A stretch of 64,000 nt of DNA from Stentor roeselii (GCA_006503475.1 RSEH01000087.1:1-64000), one strand, 5' to 3'. Positions 44,302-54,138 are shown, counted from the stretch's first letter. Notes: generated from the sequence alone by a model not told the origin. A program made the numbers and translations.

Positions 44302-44823
44302 CTAGTTAATTTTAATTCCTGGAACATCTACTGTAAAGTGACTTTTTGGCTTATTTGATAAATTCTGTGGACTTGAAGCGTAACTTTCTTCTACTGTCCA
44401 GTCTTCTAGAATCTTTTGGTCTTTGCAGAATCTTTTTACGACATGAAAAGACTGCTTTCTTGTTAAAGATCTTGCTAAGGATCCAGCTGGCTTTAAACAA
44501 CTTGAGTTAAAAGAAGTGATTCGGATTGAACCTCGTGATTTTGAAGATTTTAGAGAGTCTAACTGGCGGAAAGGGTTGATTTTTTGGGTAATTTTTGAAG
44601 GGCTGGTCTGTGATGATATTGATTGATTTGTTTTAGATCTGGTTATTGTAGAAAATTGCTTTCTTTTGATTTTGTCTGAAATTTCTACTCTTTTGCCGAC
44701 CACTCCTAAATGGATTTCTTTTGATTGAGATAAGAATTGTAGTGATCTACGGTTTTTTAACTGGTTGTTTAAGTTTGATGTGCTTTTTATGAGACTTTCG
44801 AACTGACTGTGCAGAGTTATCAT
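44302..44823 (-). CDS. Small basic disordered protein, unknown
   Basis: 173 residues, rich in Ser, Lys, Thr and Asn, with many S/T-R-K type phosphorylation contexts (KFSTIT-like runs such as KQFSTITRSKTNQSISSQ). One helix at the start (SQFESLIKSTSNLNNQLKN). No recognisable domain. Convergent with 43720. Confidence 0.5.
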   Translation of the reverse strand: MITLHSQFESLIKSTSNLNNQLKNRRSLQFLSQSKEIHLGVVGKRVEISDKIKRKQFSTITRSKTNQSISSQTSPSKITQKINPFRQLDSLKSSKSRGSIRITSFNSSCLKPAGSLARSLTRKQSFHVVKRFCKDQKILEDWTVEESYASSPQNLSNKPKSHFTVDVPGIKIN

Positions 44824-45145
44824 TTGGTGAATGGTTTTATTTATTATATTCTTGATCCTTAAGGGATAGTTTTTAACTCAAGAAAAATTTTATTTGGGTT
44901 ATTTTGGTTTTTCTTTGTGGAGGATTTAAGAATGAATTTATTTCGTTTGGACTTAGAGTTGCGATAAGTTAATTCAAATTGGAAGTGTTCTTAATACAAA
45001 CTCCCTATTTGTGGATTAATGAAATCACCCTAGCACCCTACTCAAATTCTAGATACCTAACCTAACAAAATCCAAAATATTTGATCTCTTATAACCTTCT
45101 AAAATTTATAAATCCCATCATTAACAAATAATTTCAATTCATCCT
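44824..45145. other. Intergenic AT-rich spacer
   Basis: 320 bp without coding, RNA or repeat signals that I can support. Confidence 0.5.
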
Positions 45146-45679
45146 CTACCTTAACTTTCCCGCAAAACTTTCAAACATCTGATTAACACCCTGTCCACTA
45201 GAAGCCGAAACTTCAAAATACTCAAAACTTCTAGAACTTGCCCAAGTTTCAGCTTCAGCCTTCTGAACAATCCTTTTATTTCCCAAGTCAACTTTATTAG
45301 CACAAACAGCGACCTGCACATTAGTAGCTCCGAATCTGTTGCCTTCACGAAGCCACATATCAAGAGCATCAAAGCTTTTGCGAGAAGTGACATCAAAAAC
45401 AAGCAAAATTCCAGTGGCTTCCTTATAAAACTCATTTCTGACCTCAAGGAAATCTGCATGACCCGACATGTCCCAAAGGTTAACAACTGAATTTTTCATT
45501 TCTTTGAAGATGTAGTCGATCCCGATTGTACTTTCTGATTTGTTGCTAAATTCGTTGTGAACCCATTGACGGGCGATGCTTGACTTGCCGACTCCACATT
45601 CTCCGGCGAGGACTAGTTTTATTTGAATACGTTCTCTGGGTTGTGAGATGTTGAGACTTCTGGTTGACCGCTCTACCAT
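45146..45679 (-). CDS. RJL-family (RBJ/DNAJC27-type) small GTPase lacking a J domain
   Basis: 177 residues. P-loop GECGVGKSS near 27, switch I ESTIGIDYIFKE, switch II LWDMSGHADF (the RJL M-x-G-H in place of the Ras D-x-x-G-Q), CANKVDLG (N-K-x-D) and VSASSGQG (SA). The blocks EVRNEFYKEATG and KSFDALDMWLREG are diagnostic for RJL and match DNAJC27. The animal protein adds a C-terminal J domain; here the chain stops right after the GTPase fold. There is no C-terminal Cys, so no prenylation. RJL GTPases occur mainly in organisms with cilia, and a ciliary role is proposed in the literature. The His in switch II predicts slow intrinsic GTPase activity. Confidence 0.88.
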   Translation of the reverse strand: MVERSTRSLNISQPRERIQIKLVLAGECGVGKSSIARQWVHNEFSNKSESTIGIDYIFKEMKNSVVNLWDMSGHADFLEVRNEFYKEATGILLVFDVTSRKSFDALDMWLREGNRFGATNVQVAVCANKVDLGNKRIVQKAEAETWASSRSFEYFEVSASSGQGVNQMFESFAGKLR

Positions 45680-46013
45680 TATTTGAAGAGAAAGAGGTTT
45701 ATATAGAGAGGATTTTTAAATTTTTTAGATTTTTAGATTTTTGTTTTGGTTGAATGAAATTCAGTGATTTTATGATTGAGAGGGGTGAAAATATTTTTTA
45801 GAGGGATTAGAGAAGGGCTTTCAAATCAATTAAAAATTTTTGTATTTTTAATCAATTTAATAGACTTATTATCATGGTATTCAATAATTTATCTATTTAA
45901 AGGCTTGTATTTAATAAAATTAACTTCTGGTTAGAGATTCTTTACCAAATAGATTGAAATCCACAACACTAAAACTAGAGATCGTAGAAAACTCTAGCTA
46001 TAAACGACTATAA
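45680..46013. other. Intergenic region between divergent genes
   Basis: 330 bp between the starts of the GTPase and the small membrane protein. AT-rich; no specific motif recognised. Confidence 0.5.
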
Positions 46014-46436
46014 ATGGAAGACACCAAAGAATTTTATTTGAAACTTGTATTCGTTTTACCAAGTTTACTGTCATTTATTACCGCGATTTACTCTTTAATC
46101 TACTGGGACGACCTGATATCCAAGATCCTTACAATTCATTTAGCGTAATATTCACTCAGCTGTGTGAGTTGTCTTCCATGTCTTCTTGAATTTTCTCCCA
46201 TATTCCGCACTTACGTCTTACAAAACTCTGATAAGGTAGAATCCAACTACTTCAGAGTAGGGGTCCTTTTGTACATCTGTGTTGCGACCTCAATTTTTGG
46301 AGTTGGAATACTTGCATCAGTATCCGCCATAATCACCCTGATAGCGGGAATTGGACTGCTTCTTTATCAATTCAAGCACCAGATCCTTGAGAAGTTCGGA
46401 TTGTCAGGAGGTCTTCAAACACTTGAATCAATTTAG
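46014..46436 (+). CDS. Small multi-pass membrane protein, two exons
   Basis: The ATG at 46014 leads to a short frame that ends at the 15-nt intron 46145-46159 (GTAATATTCACTCAG). Splicing gives 135 residues. The first helix is YLKLVFVLPSLLSFITAIYS, then a cytosolic or lumenal Cys-rich stretch (ACVSCLPCLLEF), then two helices (VGVLLYICVATSIFGVGILA and SAIITLIAGIGLLLYQF) and a short basic tail. The Cys residues could be palmitoylated. No family recognised. It precedes Rpn13 by 28 bp on the same strand. Confidence 0.7.
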
Positions 46437-46464
46437 ATATTCAATAATCCCCATCTCCATAAAA

Positions 46465-47169
46465 ATGATAGTCAAACTTTCCTTCCCAGCCGGTAAGATG
46501 CTGGTCGAAAACCTGAAAGTGAAGCCAGACCTTCGTAAAGGCAAGATCCAGCTAACAGTAGATGAATCTGAATGTTCTCACTTTCAATGGCTCCCTGATG
46601 GCTGTGACGTCGAAGATGACTTCATCATATTTCCTGGTGAGTTCTCATTCAGCAAGGTTGTTCAGTCTAAGTCAAGGGTTTTTCTTCTAGAGTTCCAAGG
46701 CGAGCGATATTTTTACTGGATGCAGGGACCTGATTCATCAAAAGACTTAGAACTCTGTGCCCAGGTCAATCAAATTTTAATGCCTAAACCAGAAGAGCCG
46801 AAAATCGACACATCTGGACTAGCCAAGATTCTCGAGTCATTTGGAAAAATCCAGAAAATTCCCGACATTGAAGAAATTTTGAACCCCGAAGCCCTTAAAT
46901 CTCTCTTAAACGACTTAGAAAACGATCAAGAACTAATAAGTTTACTTCCAGAAGAACAACGAACAAAAGAAAAAATGCGTGAAAATCTACTCTCGCCTCA
47001 ACTCCAACACGCGATGCAAGTTCTTTCAGAAGCGATTCGAAGTCCTGGAGGTTCTGCTATATTTGCCTCAGTAGGACTTCAAGATTCTCACAATCCTGGC
47101 ACGGACCCTCTCGAAAGATTTTTAAGAGCCTTGCAATCAAAAGTCGATCAAAGAGGAAACTTTAAGTAA
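46465..47169 (+). CDS. Proteasome ubiquitin receptor Rpn13 (ADRM1)
   Basis: 234 residues from the ATG at 46465; an in-frame upstream start would overlap the previous gene. The N-terminal Pru domain is clear: FPAGKMLVENLKVKPDLRKG, HFQWLPDGCDVEDDFIIFPG and RYFYWMQGPDSSKDLELCAQ are the strand patterns that bind ubiquitin and Rpn2. The C-terminal 80 residues carry a DEUBAD-like domain (LQHAMQVLSEAIRSPGGSAI, FASVGL), which binds the deubiquitinase UCH37. The subunit sits on the 19S cap of the proteasome and captures ubiquitinated substrates. Confidence 0.92.
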   Translation: MIVKLSFPAGKMLVENLKVKPDLRKGKIQLTVDESECSHFQWLPDGCDVEDDFIIFPGEFSFSKVVQSKSRVFLLEFQGERYFYWMQGPDSSKDLELCAQVNQILMPKPEEPKIDTSGLAKILESFGKIQKIPDIEEILNPEALKSLLNDLENDQELISLLPEEQRTKEKMRENLLSPQLQHAMQVLSEAIRSPGGSAIFASVGLQDSHNPGTDPLERFLRALQSKVDQRGNFK

Positions 47170-47198
47170 GTTTAACCTTTTAAGTCCCAATAATAATA

Positions 47199-48173
47199 AT
47201 GGGAAGCAACTGTTGCAAGTCAACAAAGGTTCATACCTCAAGCATAATGCCTCACTTTCCAGACCGTTCAATGGAGTTATCTCGTTCAGATTTCGACTTT
47301 TCATCAACCCAACGAGCGCCTTGGCGTCGAGGAAATTTGATTGGCGAGGGGTCCTGCGGGAAGGTCTACCAAGCGATGAATGAAGACACAGGACAGTTGT
47401 TGGCCGTGAAAGTTGTGAGACTTGACCCGAACCCATCAACAGCAGACAAGCAGTTCACGTCTTTATCACAAGAAATTTCAATTCTCAGGTCTTTAAGACA
47501 TGCGAATATTGTGAAGTACATTCACACTGACGTCGTCATCGACAAGCGAGAAGTAAATATTTTACTGGAGTACGTCCCTGGGGGAAGTCTTAGAAGTCTG
47601 CTTGAAAAATACGGAGGACTTTCAAGAAAAGTGATAAAAAACTACGGATATCAAATTGCAAGAGGGTTGCATTATCTTCATAGTCATAATGTCATTCATA
47701 GGGACTTGAAAAGTGCGAATGTTCTTGTCACTGATGATGCGGTTGTTAAACTCACTGACTTCGGGTGTAGTAAAAAGTGTTATGATGGAGAAATTATCAA
47801 GTCTGTCAAGGGCAGTCCGTATTGGATCGCCCCTGAGGTCTTGCTTCAGCAAGGTTATGACTTGAAGTCTGATATCTGGTCGTTCGGGTGCTTGTTGATT
47901 GAAATGGCCACTGGTAGACCCCCTTGGTCAGAATTATCAGACAGGGCCACTGATGTTATTAAAATGATTATGACGAAAGGAAGACTTCCTCGTATTCCTA
48001 CTGAACCTCAGGATTTCGCTGAACTTGTCAATGCTTGTGTCAATCGAAACCCTGAAGAAAGACCTACCGCTGAGCAGGTAATGAAAAGTCATTACTTTTT
48101 AACTCATAGTGCTGATTGTTCACAGTCTTTTATATCGAAGGACTCAAGCTTTACGTGGTATGAAAGTAAATAA
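47199..48173 (+). CDS. MAP3K-like (STE11) protein kinase with N-terminal lipid anchor
   Basis: 324 residues. The N-terminus MGSNCCKST has Gly2 for myristoylation and Cys5-Cys6 for palmitoylation. Kinase domain from about 43 to 305: IGEGSCGKVYQA, AVKVVRLD, HRDLKSANVL, DFGCSKKC, GSPYWIAPEVLL and WSFGCLLIEMATGRPPW. The K-S-A-N catalytic loop and GSPYWIAPE are typical of MAP3Ks of the MEKK/STE11 group. No regulatory domain beyond the short anchor. It follows Rpn13 by 29 bp. It could act above a MAP2K such as the kinase at 12071, but no pairing is shown. Confidence 0.9.
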   Translation: MGSNCCKSTKVHTSSIMPHFPDRSMELSRSDFDFSSTQRAPWRRGNLIGEGSCGKVYQAMNEDTGQLLAVKVVRLDPNPSTADKQFTSLSQEISILRSLRHANIVKYIHTDVVIDKREVNILLEYVPGGSLRSLLEKYGGLSRKVIKNYGYQIARGLHYLHSHNVIHRDLKSANVLVTDDAVVKLTDFGCSKKCYDGEIIKSVKGSPYWIAPEVLLQQGYDLKSDIWSFGCLLIEMATGRPPWSELSDRATDVIKMIMTKGRLPRIPTEPQDFAELVNACVNRNPEERPTAEQVMKSHYFLTHSADCSQSFISKDSSFTWYESK

Positions 48174-48365
48174 TGTGTTAATATCATGAATTGTTTAGTT
48201 TTGGGAAAATAAGTGAAGATAGAAATGGAATAAAATGAGAAATTTTATTGAAATGATTGAATATTGTAATTTTTTTATTGGTTTTTTTTTCTGATGACTG
48301 CAGAGGATTCTGTTTTCATTTACATTGAACTTTATTCGATTCAAATTAGAGTAAAGAATATAAAT

Positions 48366-49184
48366 ATGGGATGTGGATACAGTAAAAAGTGCAAAGAATC
48401 TAAGATTTCAGGTCAAATAATCAGTCGGATTATTCCTAAAATGAACCGAAGCAAGTCAAATATAACAGTGAACGGGACGATGTCAAGAGCCAACAGTGTC
48501 CGAGTGTTATCTTGTCTAAACATAAAAATCCAGGAAGAAAACTATAAAATATGTGGAAAAAATTTGAAATTATCAGGGACACAAGCCTACATTACAAGTT
48601 TCGAGTACTCAAAAGACTTCAATTTAATAAGAGACCTTTACTCAAGTTATCTCTCAGCTCAAAGTTTCTTTTGGCATCAAGTCCATGAAGCTTGTTTTTC
48701 TTCATTTCAAGTCGAGTACGGCTTGTTTATTCTTCTCATTTCTTTAAAAACCAACCCTTTAGTAGAGGTCAGGGTTCGACTTGACTCTCCATATATTGAA
48801 ACTAAAGGAAATCTTCATCAAGACTCTAAAACAATGCATGCCTCATGGGAAAACTATTTAAAAGAACTTGAAAATATCTCTAAAAACAAGGAAAAAATTA
48901 AAAAATCTATGAAAAAACTTGAAACTTTTATTGGAACTCTTGAAGATACTTTAGAACATTCGCAAAGACCTGGAAAAATCGAAAAAGCTATCAGGTTGTG
49001 TGAAGCTGCTGAAGAAATTGGAAATAAACTTTTGGTTGAAGTGGAAAAAATATTGGATGATGTCAAATTGTTTGTGAAAAGAATTCATTTGAATTCTAAA
49101 GAACTGGAAAATTTCGTGAATCAGGCGAAAGAAATTCAGGTCTTTTCGGGTGAGCAGATAGTTCATTCTTTGTTTGGTAATTAA
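48366..49184 (+). CDS. Lipid-anchored coiled-coil protein, unknown
   Basis: The frame opens at 48294, but the ATG at 48366 gives MGCGYSKKCKES, a strong myristoylation plus palmitoylation signal (Gly2, Cys3), so I choose that start: 272 residues. The middle (90-150) has beta-prone and aromatic stretches (LIRDLYSSYLSAQSFFWHQV). From 160 to 270 the chain is helical and charged (SWENYLKELENISKNKEKIK, LEDTLEHSQRPGKIEKAIRL). No family found. A membrane-attached scaffold is plausible. It follows another MGxxC protein. Confidence 0.65.
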   Translation: MGCGYSKKCKESKISGQIISRIIPKMNRSKSNITVNGTMSRANSVRVLSCLNIKIQEENYKICGKNLKLSGTQAYITSFEYSKDFNLIRDLYSSYLSAQSFFWHQVHEACFSSFQVEYGLFILLISLKTNPLVEVRVRLDSPYIETKGNLHQDSKTMHASWENYLKELENISKNKEKIKKSMKKLETFIGTLEDTLEHSQRPGKIEKAIRLCEAAEEIGNKLLVEVEKILDDVKLFVKRIHLNSKELENFVNQAKEIQVFSGEQIVHSLFGN

Positions 49185-49269
49185 ATTATGATAAAGTTAA
49201 GGATTTTTGAGGTGCAGAAAGTTTTGAGTTGAATTAGGATGAGATAAAAACGGACGGAAAAGTATTATA

Positions 49270-49539
49270 ATGAAAATTTACTTTAAATCTTTCTGCAAAT
49301 GTTTTGGTCTTTTCAATGAAGAGCCAAAAAATTCTCAAGAAACAATTCAAAAAGATGAAGATTACTCAGTCACCATTAACAACCCAAACGAACTGCAATC
49401 AGAGCCCGTATTCAGAGTAAAAGAAATCCGTCAAAGATCTGTGGATTACGTGATCCACTCCCCTCGTTTCGGAAACCCGAATCTTCCAGACTGCACAGGC
49501 GGAACCGACAACACCCTATCCAATAATAATAATCTCTAG
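49270..49539 (+). CDS. Small hypothetical protein
   Basis: 89 residues with a Cys/Phe-rich start (FKSFCKCFGLF) that might be acylated, then a disordered Asn/Ser-rich tail. No domain. Ends TAG. It lies in a same-strand run with the genes at 48366 and 49623. Confidence 0.45.
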   Translation: MKIYFKSFCKCFGLFNEEPKNSQETIQKDEDYSVTINNPNELQSEPVFRVKEIRQRSVDYVIHSPRFGNPNLPDCTGGTDNTLSNNNNL

Positions 49540-49622
49540 CTGTACCTCCCAATCTCTAAAAACTCAAAAAGCTCATCAAAATTTCTCTTTTTTGAATCAA
49601 TTTCCCATTCAAACAATTAAAA

Positions 49623-49940
49623 ATGATTTTATTCGAGTGGAATGAACAAGAAAGAATCGACTACGAGAATTGGATGCTCGAAGTTAGAGAACAGATCAAA
49701 GATAATATCTTCAGCAAATGCATTCAATGGTCTTACAACTTTCGCACTGATGAAATGCAAAATTATTCCAAGTACGAATGGGAAGAACCTGTCACTGTCT
49801 GTCCCCGGCTTTCATCGATTAGGACGACTTTGTCGACTATGCCCACCTTGTGTGAAGATGACACTCTTGAAGAAATTCCCTCAATATCTGAAAGCAATAT
49901 TCGCTTTTCACATAATCCGCCGAGAGAATGGAGAGAATGA
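49623..49940 (+). CDS. Small hypothetical protein
   Basis: 105 residues. An N-terminal acidic helix rich in Trp, Glu and Arg (WNEQERIDYENWMLEVREQI) precedes a Ser/Thr-rich, mildly acidic tail. An overlapping frame at 49642 exists but lacks an upstream context; the 49623 frame starts in the usual AT-rich leader. No family recognised. Ends TGA. Confidence 0.5.
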   Translation: MILFEWNEQERIDYENWMLEVREQIKDNIFSKCIQWSYNFRTDEMQNYSKYEWEEPVTVCPRLSSIRTTLSTMPTLCEDDTLEEIPSISESNIRFSHNPPREWRE

Positions 49941-50879
49941 CTTTAGAGTTATTTGTTGATTAATTTAGAGGAGAGTTTTGGAAGTGGCTTTGAAAATTAG
50001 AGGTTTTAGGTTTTTGATTTTATCGGTTTGGAGATTTTTAGAATGGAATGTTTGTGGGGAGGCTTTTTTGATAATTGTTTTCTTTCGGTTTAGAAAGAGT
50101 TGCATTTTTTTGGTTTATGTTCTTTAAGATAATTTGATGATATTCGATTTTTGTGCGTTGTTGTGAGTGATTAATACTTTATTTAGGTAAGCTAATTAGT
50201 CTATTCATTTTAAGAAGCATGTGAGAGTATTGAACTGAGAAATATTTAAGATTTTTTAGATACTTTTGAATTCTAAAATTTTAGCCATCGTAATATATTT
50301 TTAAGATTTAATGCAAAAGGTGTTTGATATTTTTTCAATTTTTAAACCATAAATGGAAGTAGGGACTTTGTATTACCTCGTAGGTATTAATTGGGAAGTT
50401 GGGAAGTTAGGAACTCTATGCAAAACTGCAGAAATAACATAAAAGATATTTAGATTGTAAGTCTTTATCTTGATTTGATCCTATGATTAACATTTGTGAC
50501 CAGGATAATTCAAATAACTAAGATTCTTGATAACCTTCATATAATTTTCCCAGATTCTATCAAATAAAACATCTATAATCTCTGAATCCAGTTAAATCCC
50601 TTTAACCTCCATATCTGAAAACAAATTACCCAAATAAACTCCTCTCTAAAAATTTCCATCAAATCAAATCATAAAAAAATACCTGATCGAATCCAAGACC
50701 CACTTCCTTCCATTCCCATTCAGTCAAATTCCCCTAGTCCGACATATTGAAAAACAATTCCAGACCAGACATATTTATAAAAATTACATGATGACCTACA
50801 AGCATATGCCTGACAAATGATGCATAAACACCTTTTCACTGATATTTATCTAAACTCCACCCACTAATCCACTCCAAAT
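49941..50879. other. Intergenic region, nothing recognised
   Basis: 940 bp between two convergent genes, AT-rich with short G-rich tracts near 50390-50410 (AATTGGGAAGTTGGGAAGTT). No open frame of note, no tRNA-like arm and no tandem array. Confidence 0.5.
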
Positions 50880-51428
50880 CTAATAAGCAATCGATTTAAT
50901 TAAAATAAACTTTTGAATACTTTCCACTTGCGGAGGTCGAAAGTTCTTAGCGATTCTATTGACCCTCAACTCGACTTCTAAATAATCCTTACTTTCTTTT
51001 GGCACACCTGAGCCTTTCTGAACACTCGGCATGGACTCTTCTCTGGAAAAAACAGGAGTGAAAGGCAATTCATCAATGAACTGCATTGTTTTATACACAG
51101 GAAAATCTTCATTCATGATCCTGACAGTCTCCCTTTTAGCTCTTTTGAACTTTTGGCCGTTGTTTGACTCAGCGTGTCTTTTCGAGGGAATATTTTGAGA
51201 CTTGTATACAAGAGTGTCAGCGACTTTCTTATTTTCTGTTTGCTCCGTGATCAGAAGTTCTTTTTCCACTTGTCGATAAGGGCCTAGGGTGTAGTCGTCG
51301 ATTTTCGTTTTTCTCTTGACTTCGACTGTGATGTTGTTTTTGACTGAGAGATAAACTTTTTCATTGAAGAGCTGATTCAGGATGAGACTTTGAAGAGTGA
51401 CGAAAAGAAGGGAAAGATTTTCAGACAT
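50880..51428 (-). CDS. Hypothetical protein
   Basis: 182 residues. The first 45 form a hydrophobic N-terminal region with alternating strands or helices (LSLLFVTLQSLILNQLFNEK, VYLSVKNNITVEVKRKT). The middle is basic and disordered (KRHAESNNGQKFKRAKRETV) and could hold a nuclear signal. No domain recognised. Divergent to 51485 with 56 bp between starts. Confidence 0.55.
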   Translation of the reverse strand: MSENLSLLFVTLQSLILNQLFNEKVYLSVKNNITVEVKRKTKIDDYTLGPYRQVEKELLITEQTENKKVADTLVYKSQNIPSKRHAESNNGQKFKRAKRETVRIMNEDFPVYKTMQFIDELPFTPVFSREESMPSVQKGSGVPKESKDYLEVELRVNRIAKNFRPPQVESIQKFILIKSIAY

Positions 51429-51484
51429 TATTAAAGGTCCCCCTGGAAATTGAAAAATTTAATTATTTTATTAAGAATATTTTT

Positions 51485-52426
51485 ATGGAAGTTTTGAATC
51501 ATCATCGCAAGTCAGTAAAAGTCAGAGCTTTTCATCATGGGCAGGAATTTAGAGGGACTCGGTCTTTAGCAAGGAAGGTCCAGGTCGTTCGGAAGTTAAA
51601 TGGGAAATACTCAATTGATGATAGCATTGAAAAGGACTTTTTGTTTGAAAAAGACGACCCGAGTCTTTTTTTAAAAGCTCCTGTTGATAAATACGCACAG
51701 ATGGGGTATCTTCAGGTTAAAGACCCGTTCAAAGAAATGAAAAACAACAAGAAGACCAATAAAAACTACCTGAAACTTGACCAACAACCTCAAATCTCAG
51801 AAAGAACTTCTGAATTTCAAATCAACTTCAAACCTCGTCCTTCTGCCAACTTAAAAGAAGAAGAAGACCCGAAAAAAGACCTGGATTCTCGAATCAAAGT
51901 GATAAATGACAGGATACAAAAATTCAAAAGTCTTAAAGTTCCTAAAACTTTTAAGTCTGACTCAAATTTTCTGTTTAGACAGGAAAAATCACTGAAAAGG
52001 TTCGACTTTGCTAAGAACAAGTGGGAAAAAATTGAAAAAGGACTCATGTTGAAACTCAAAAGGCTACCTGGAGAACTACTTGGAAGGAAACAAAAGGAAG
52101 AATTTGAAAATGTTGCGGAAAGAGTCCCGAATTGGATCACAACTCTTAGAAGTGACCCTGTTGAGAAGAAGTTTTATGAATTTATACCTGTTGGGAATAA
52201 ATTGTCAGGAATTTTTATTAGAGATGTTGTTTCTTACTCTCCTGAATATAGGTTTCATTCGAAGAGCTGTCCGGATTTGAGTATTGCTGGAATGTCTAAG
52301 TTGCCTCTTGAAATTTCTGCTGTTCAGAAAACTGGAGCGAGGGTTTTGAGAGATCTTCAAACTGGAGAGGTTGAGATTGAGGAGGTTTTTGCTGAAGATT
52401 ATAGGAAGGAATTCTTGAAAAAATAG
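51485..52426 (+). CDS. Basic protein of unknown function
   Basis: 313 residues, Lys/Glu/Arg-rich. Residues 80-125 are disordered, and helical segments follow (DLDSRIKVINDRIQKFKSLK, KRFDFAKNKWEKIEKGLMLK, RLPGELLGRKQKEEFENVAE). No known domain. The C-terminus is acidic (TGEVEIEEVFAEDYRKEFLK). Likely structural; uncertain. Confidence 0.55.
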   Translation: MEVLNHHRKSVKVRAFHHGQEFRGTRSLARKVQVVRKLNGKYSIDDSIEKDFLFEKDDPSLFLKAPVDKYAQMGYLQVKDPFKEMKNNKKTNKNYLKLDQQPQISERTSEFQINFKPRPSANLKEEEDPKKDLDSRIKVINDRIQKFKSLKVPKTFKSDSNFLFRQEKSLKRFDFAKNKWEKIEKGLMLKLKRLPGELLGRKQKEEFENVAERVPNWITTLRSDPVEKKFYEFIPVGNKLSGIFIRDVVSYSPEYRFHSKSCPDLSIAGMSKLPLEISAVQKTGARVLRDLQTGEVEIEEVFAEDYRKEFLKK

Positions 52427-52571
52427 ATTTATTGTAAGGATTTTGATTTTTAAGGAAATTAAGACTTTCGTGCTTTAAATATTACCAGAATATATAACTA
52501 AACTAAAACTTCTTATATATCATCCTCTGATCAACTCAAACTCAATTATTAAATGAACTATTCTAGTCTAA

Positions 52572-52937
52572 CTATTTTCCTTTAGGCATTAATTCCCTCT
52601 GAAGTTTCATGATTTTTTCCTGTTTTTCCTCATTCTTCTTCAAAAAGTCTCCCTTAAGTTTTTCAAGTCTCGAGATTTCCTTATTAATAAACTCAAGTCT
52701 TTTTTCGACATTAGACCGAGCATCTTCTAAACTTTGCGGAATCAAGGCAGGGCCAATAAGCTTGAAAACTTTTCCATCTTGAACAAGTCCAAGTTCCTAA
52801 ATATTTTGTACATCCCTGACCATCTCGTTTTCATGTTTTTTCAAGATGTAGTCTTGGATGCTTGTTACAATCCTGGCAAGTTCTTTTTGGATTTTCCTCA
52901 AATCGCTTGATTCTTTTTCCATTGCTTGCTGGGCCAT
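52572..52937 (-). CDS. Prefoldin subunit 6, two exons
   Basis: Not visible as one open frame because of a 15-nt intron at 52797-52811 (GTACAAAATATTTAG on the coding strand). Exons 52937-52812 and 52796-52572 give 116 residues. The N-terminal helix (KESSDLRKIQKELARIV), the beta-hairpin ELGLVQDGKVFKLIGPALIP and the C-terminal helix (EDARSNVEKRLEFINKEISR) match prefoldin 6, where the equivalent human hairpin reads VFKLLGPVLV. Prefoldin hands unfolded actin and tubulin to the TRiC chaperonin. Ends TAG. Confidence 0.93.
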
Positions 52938-53268
52938 ATTTATGAAGGATTTGTTTGGGAAGGTTTAGTGCTGGGAATTTTTATGGAATGAATGTGGTTA
53001 ATAGAATGGATATAATAATAAGAGATTTATTTAATAAGGGACTTTTAATGGCTTACTGCATTCTTTTGTTAGAAAGAGAGTATTTATGATTTTTTTTCGG
53101 AATATCTTTAAAAAATCGTGAAATTTTATTAGTTTATTTATTTTAAATGGTTTCATCATCTGCAGAGCGTCAAGTTTTTGAATTTTTATTTGATTCAAAT
53201 GACCCTCATTCATAATTCTACTCTTCCCTCACTTGAAAATCAAATCCAATAATTATCTATCTATCTGT
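52938..53268. other. Intergenic AT-rich spacer
   Basis: 330 bp with no supported feature. The 60-codon minus-strand frame at 53031 is low complexity and not supported. Confidence 0.5.
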
Positions 53269-53850
53269 CTACATCAAAAGACAGTTACAGGAAACCTGGC
53301 TTTCTTCTTTAGTTTCAATAATGAAACGATTGATATTTCCTTCAACCTTCAACATTTTATCCTTTAATTCAACTTCTTCCTCTTCAGTATTTCGAATCTC
53401 TTCCTGAGTTTCAAGCAGTTTCATTTGAAGTTTCGAAAACTCTTTCTGTAACTGTGAAATCTTTTCCAAAATACCTTTAATAAAGATTTCATTAGTCTTA
53501 TCCTGTTCTTCAATGCAAGATTTCAAAGTAATATCAAGAGACTTTTTAATTTTTTCCAATTCTCTGTTGCCTTGAACGAAATTTTCTTCATCAAGGCAAA
53601 GTTTGCTCATATACATGAAAGCTGTTAGTCTCGCAGTGACCATTTCTTTGATTTCGCTTGATTTTTTAAGCACTCTGTCCACGTCGACTGACTCTGATGA
53701 ACTGTCTTTGTAGCTGCTTGAGAGGGAAAAGCTCTCAGCGAGGACTGAGCTGTAGAGAGACTCGACTGATGCTTTTATTTTGTGGTGGTAAAAGGTCCTT
53801 GGAGATTCTTGATGTGAATTACCTGGGAAGATCGAAGGGTCGTTACTCAT
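53269..53850 (-). CDS. Coiled-coil protein with C-terminal CaaX box
   Basis: 193 residues. A Ser-rich head (LSSSYKDSSSESVDVDRV) is followed by a long coiled coil from about 60 to 180 (GILEKISQLQKEFSKLQMKL). The last residues are VSCNCLLM: CLLM is a CaaX motif of the farnesyl type (X = Met), and the Cys two positions upstream could be palmitoylated. The protein is therefore probably membrane-attached by its C-terminus, a layout seen in some basal-body and scaffold proteins. No family recognised. Confidence 0.65.
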   Translation of the reverse strand: MSNDPSIFPGNSHQESPRTFYHHKIKASVESLYSSVLAESFSLSSSYKDSSSESVDVDRVLKKSSEIKEMVTARLTAFMYMSKLCLDEENFVQGNRELEKIKKSLDITLKSCIEEQDKTNEIFIKGILEKISQLQKEFSKLQMKLLETQEEIRNTEEEEVELKDKMLKVEGNINRFIIETKEESQVSCNCLLM

Positions 53851-54138
53851 TAAAAGGATTGTATTAAATTAATCGGATTTGAAAAATAAGAGGTTTTTTG
53901 AGGTAGATTAGTTTGGAGTTGATTTTGAGGGATTAGGATTATGATTTAGGATAAATAAAGAAAGGTTAAAGATTTTTAATTCGAGGTGTTTTGATTTGAT
54001 TTTTTTATTGTGTGATGATTGGAAGGTTGTAATTTTGATGATGTTTTGGTATTGGTTTACGGACCTGATAAATCTCTATTATTCCACACTAATTACGGTT
54101 AGCCATTAGAGTAAAATATGAACAGAATGGCCAGATAA

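Noticed and set aside
48294-48365. Upstream start of the MGCGY protein
   Set aside because: An in-frame ATG is present but would bury the myristoylation motif; the 24 extra residues are not protein-like and start in AT-rich leader sequence.
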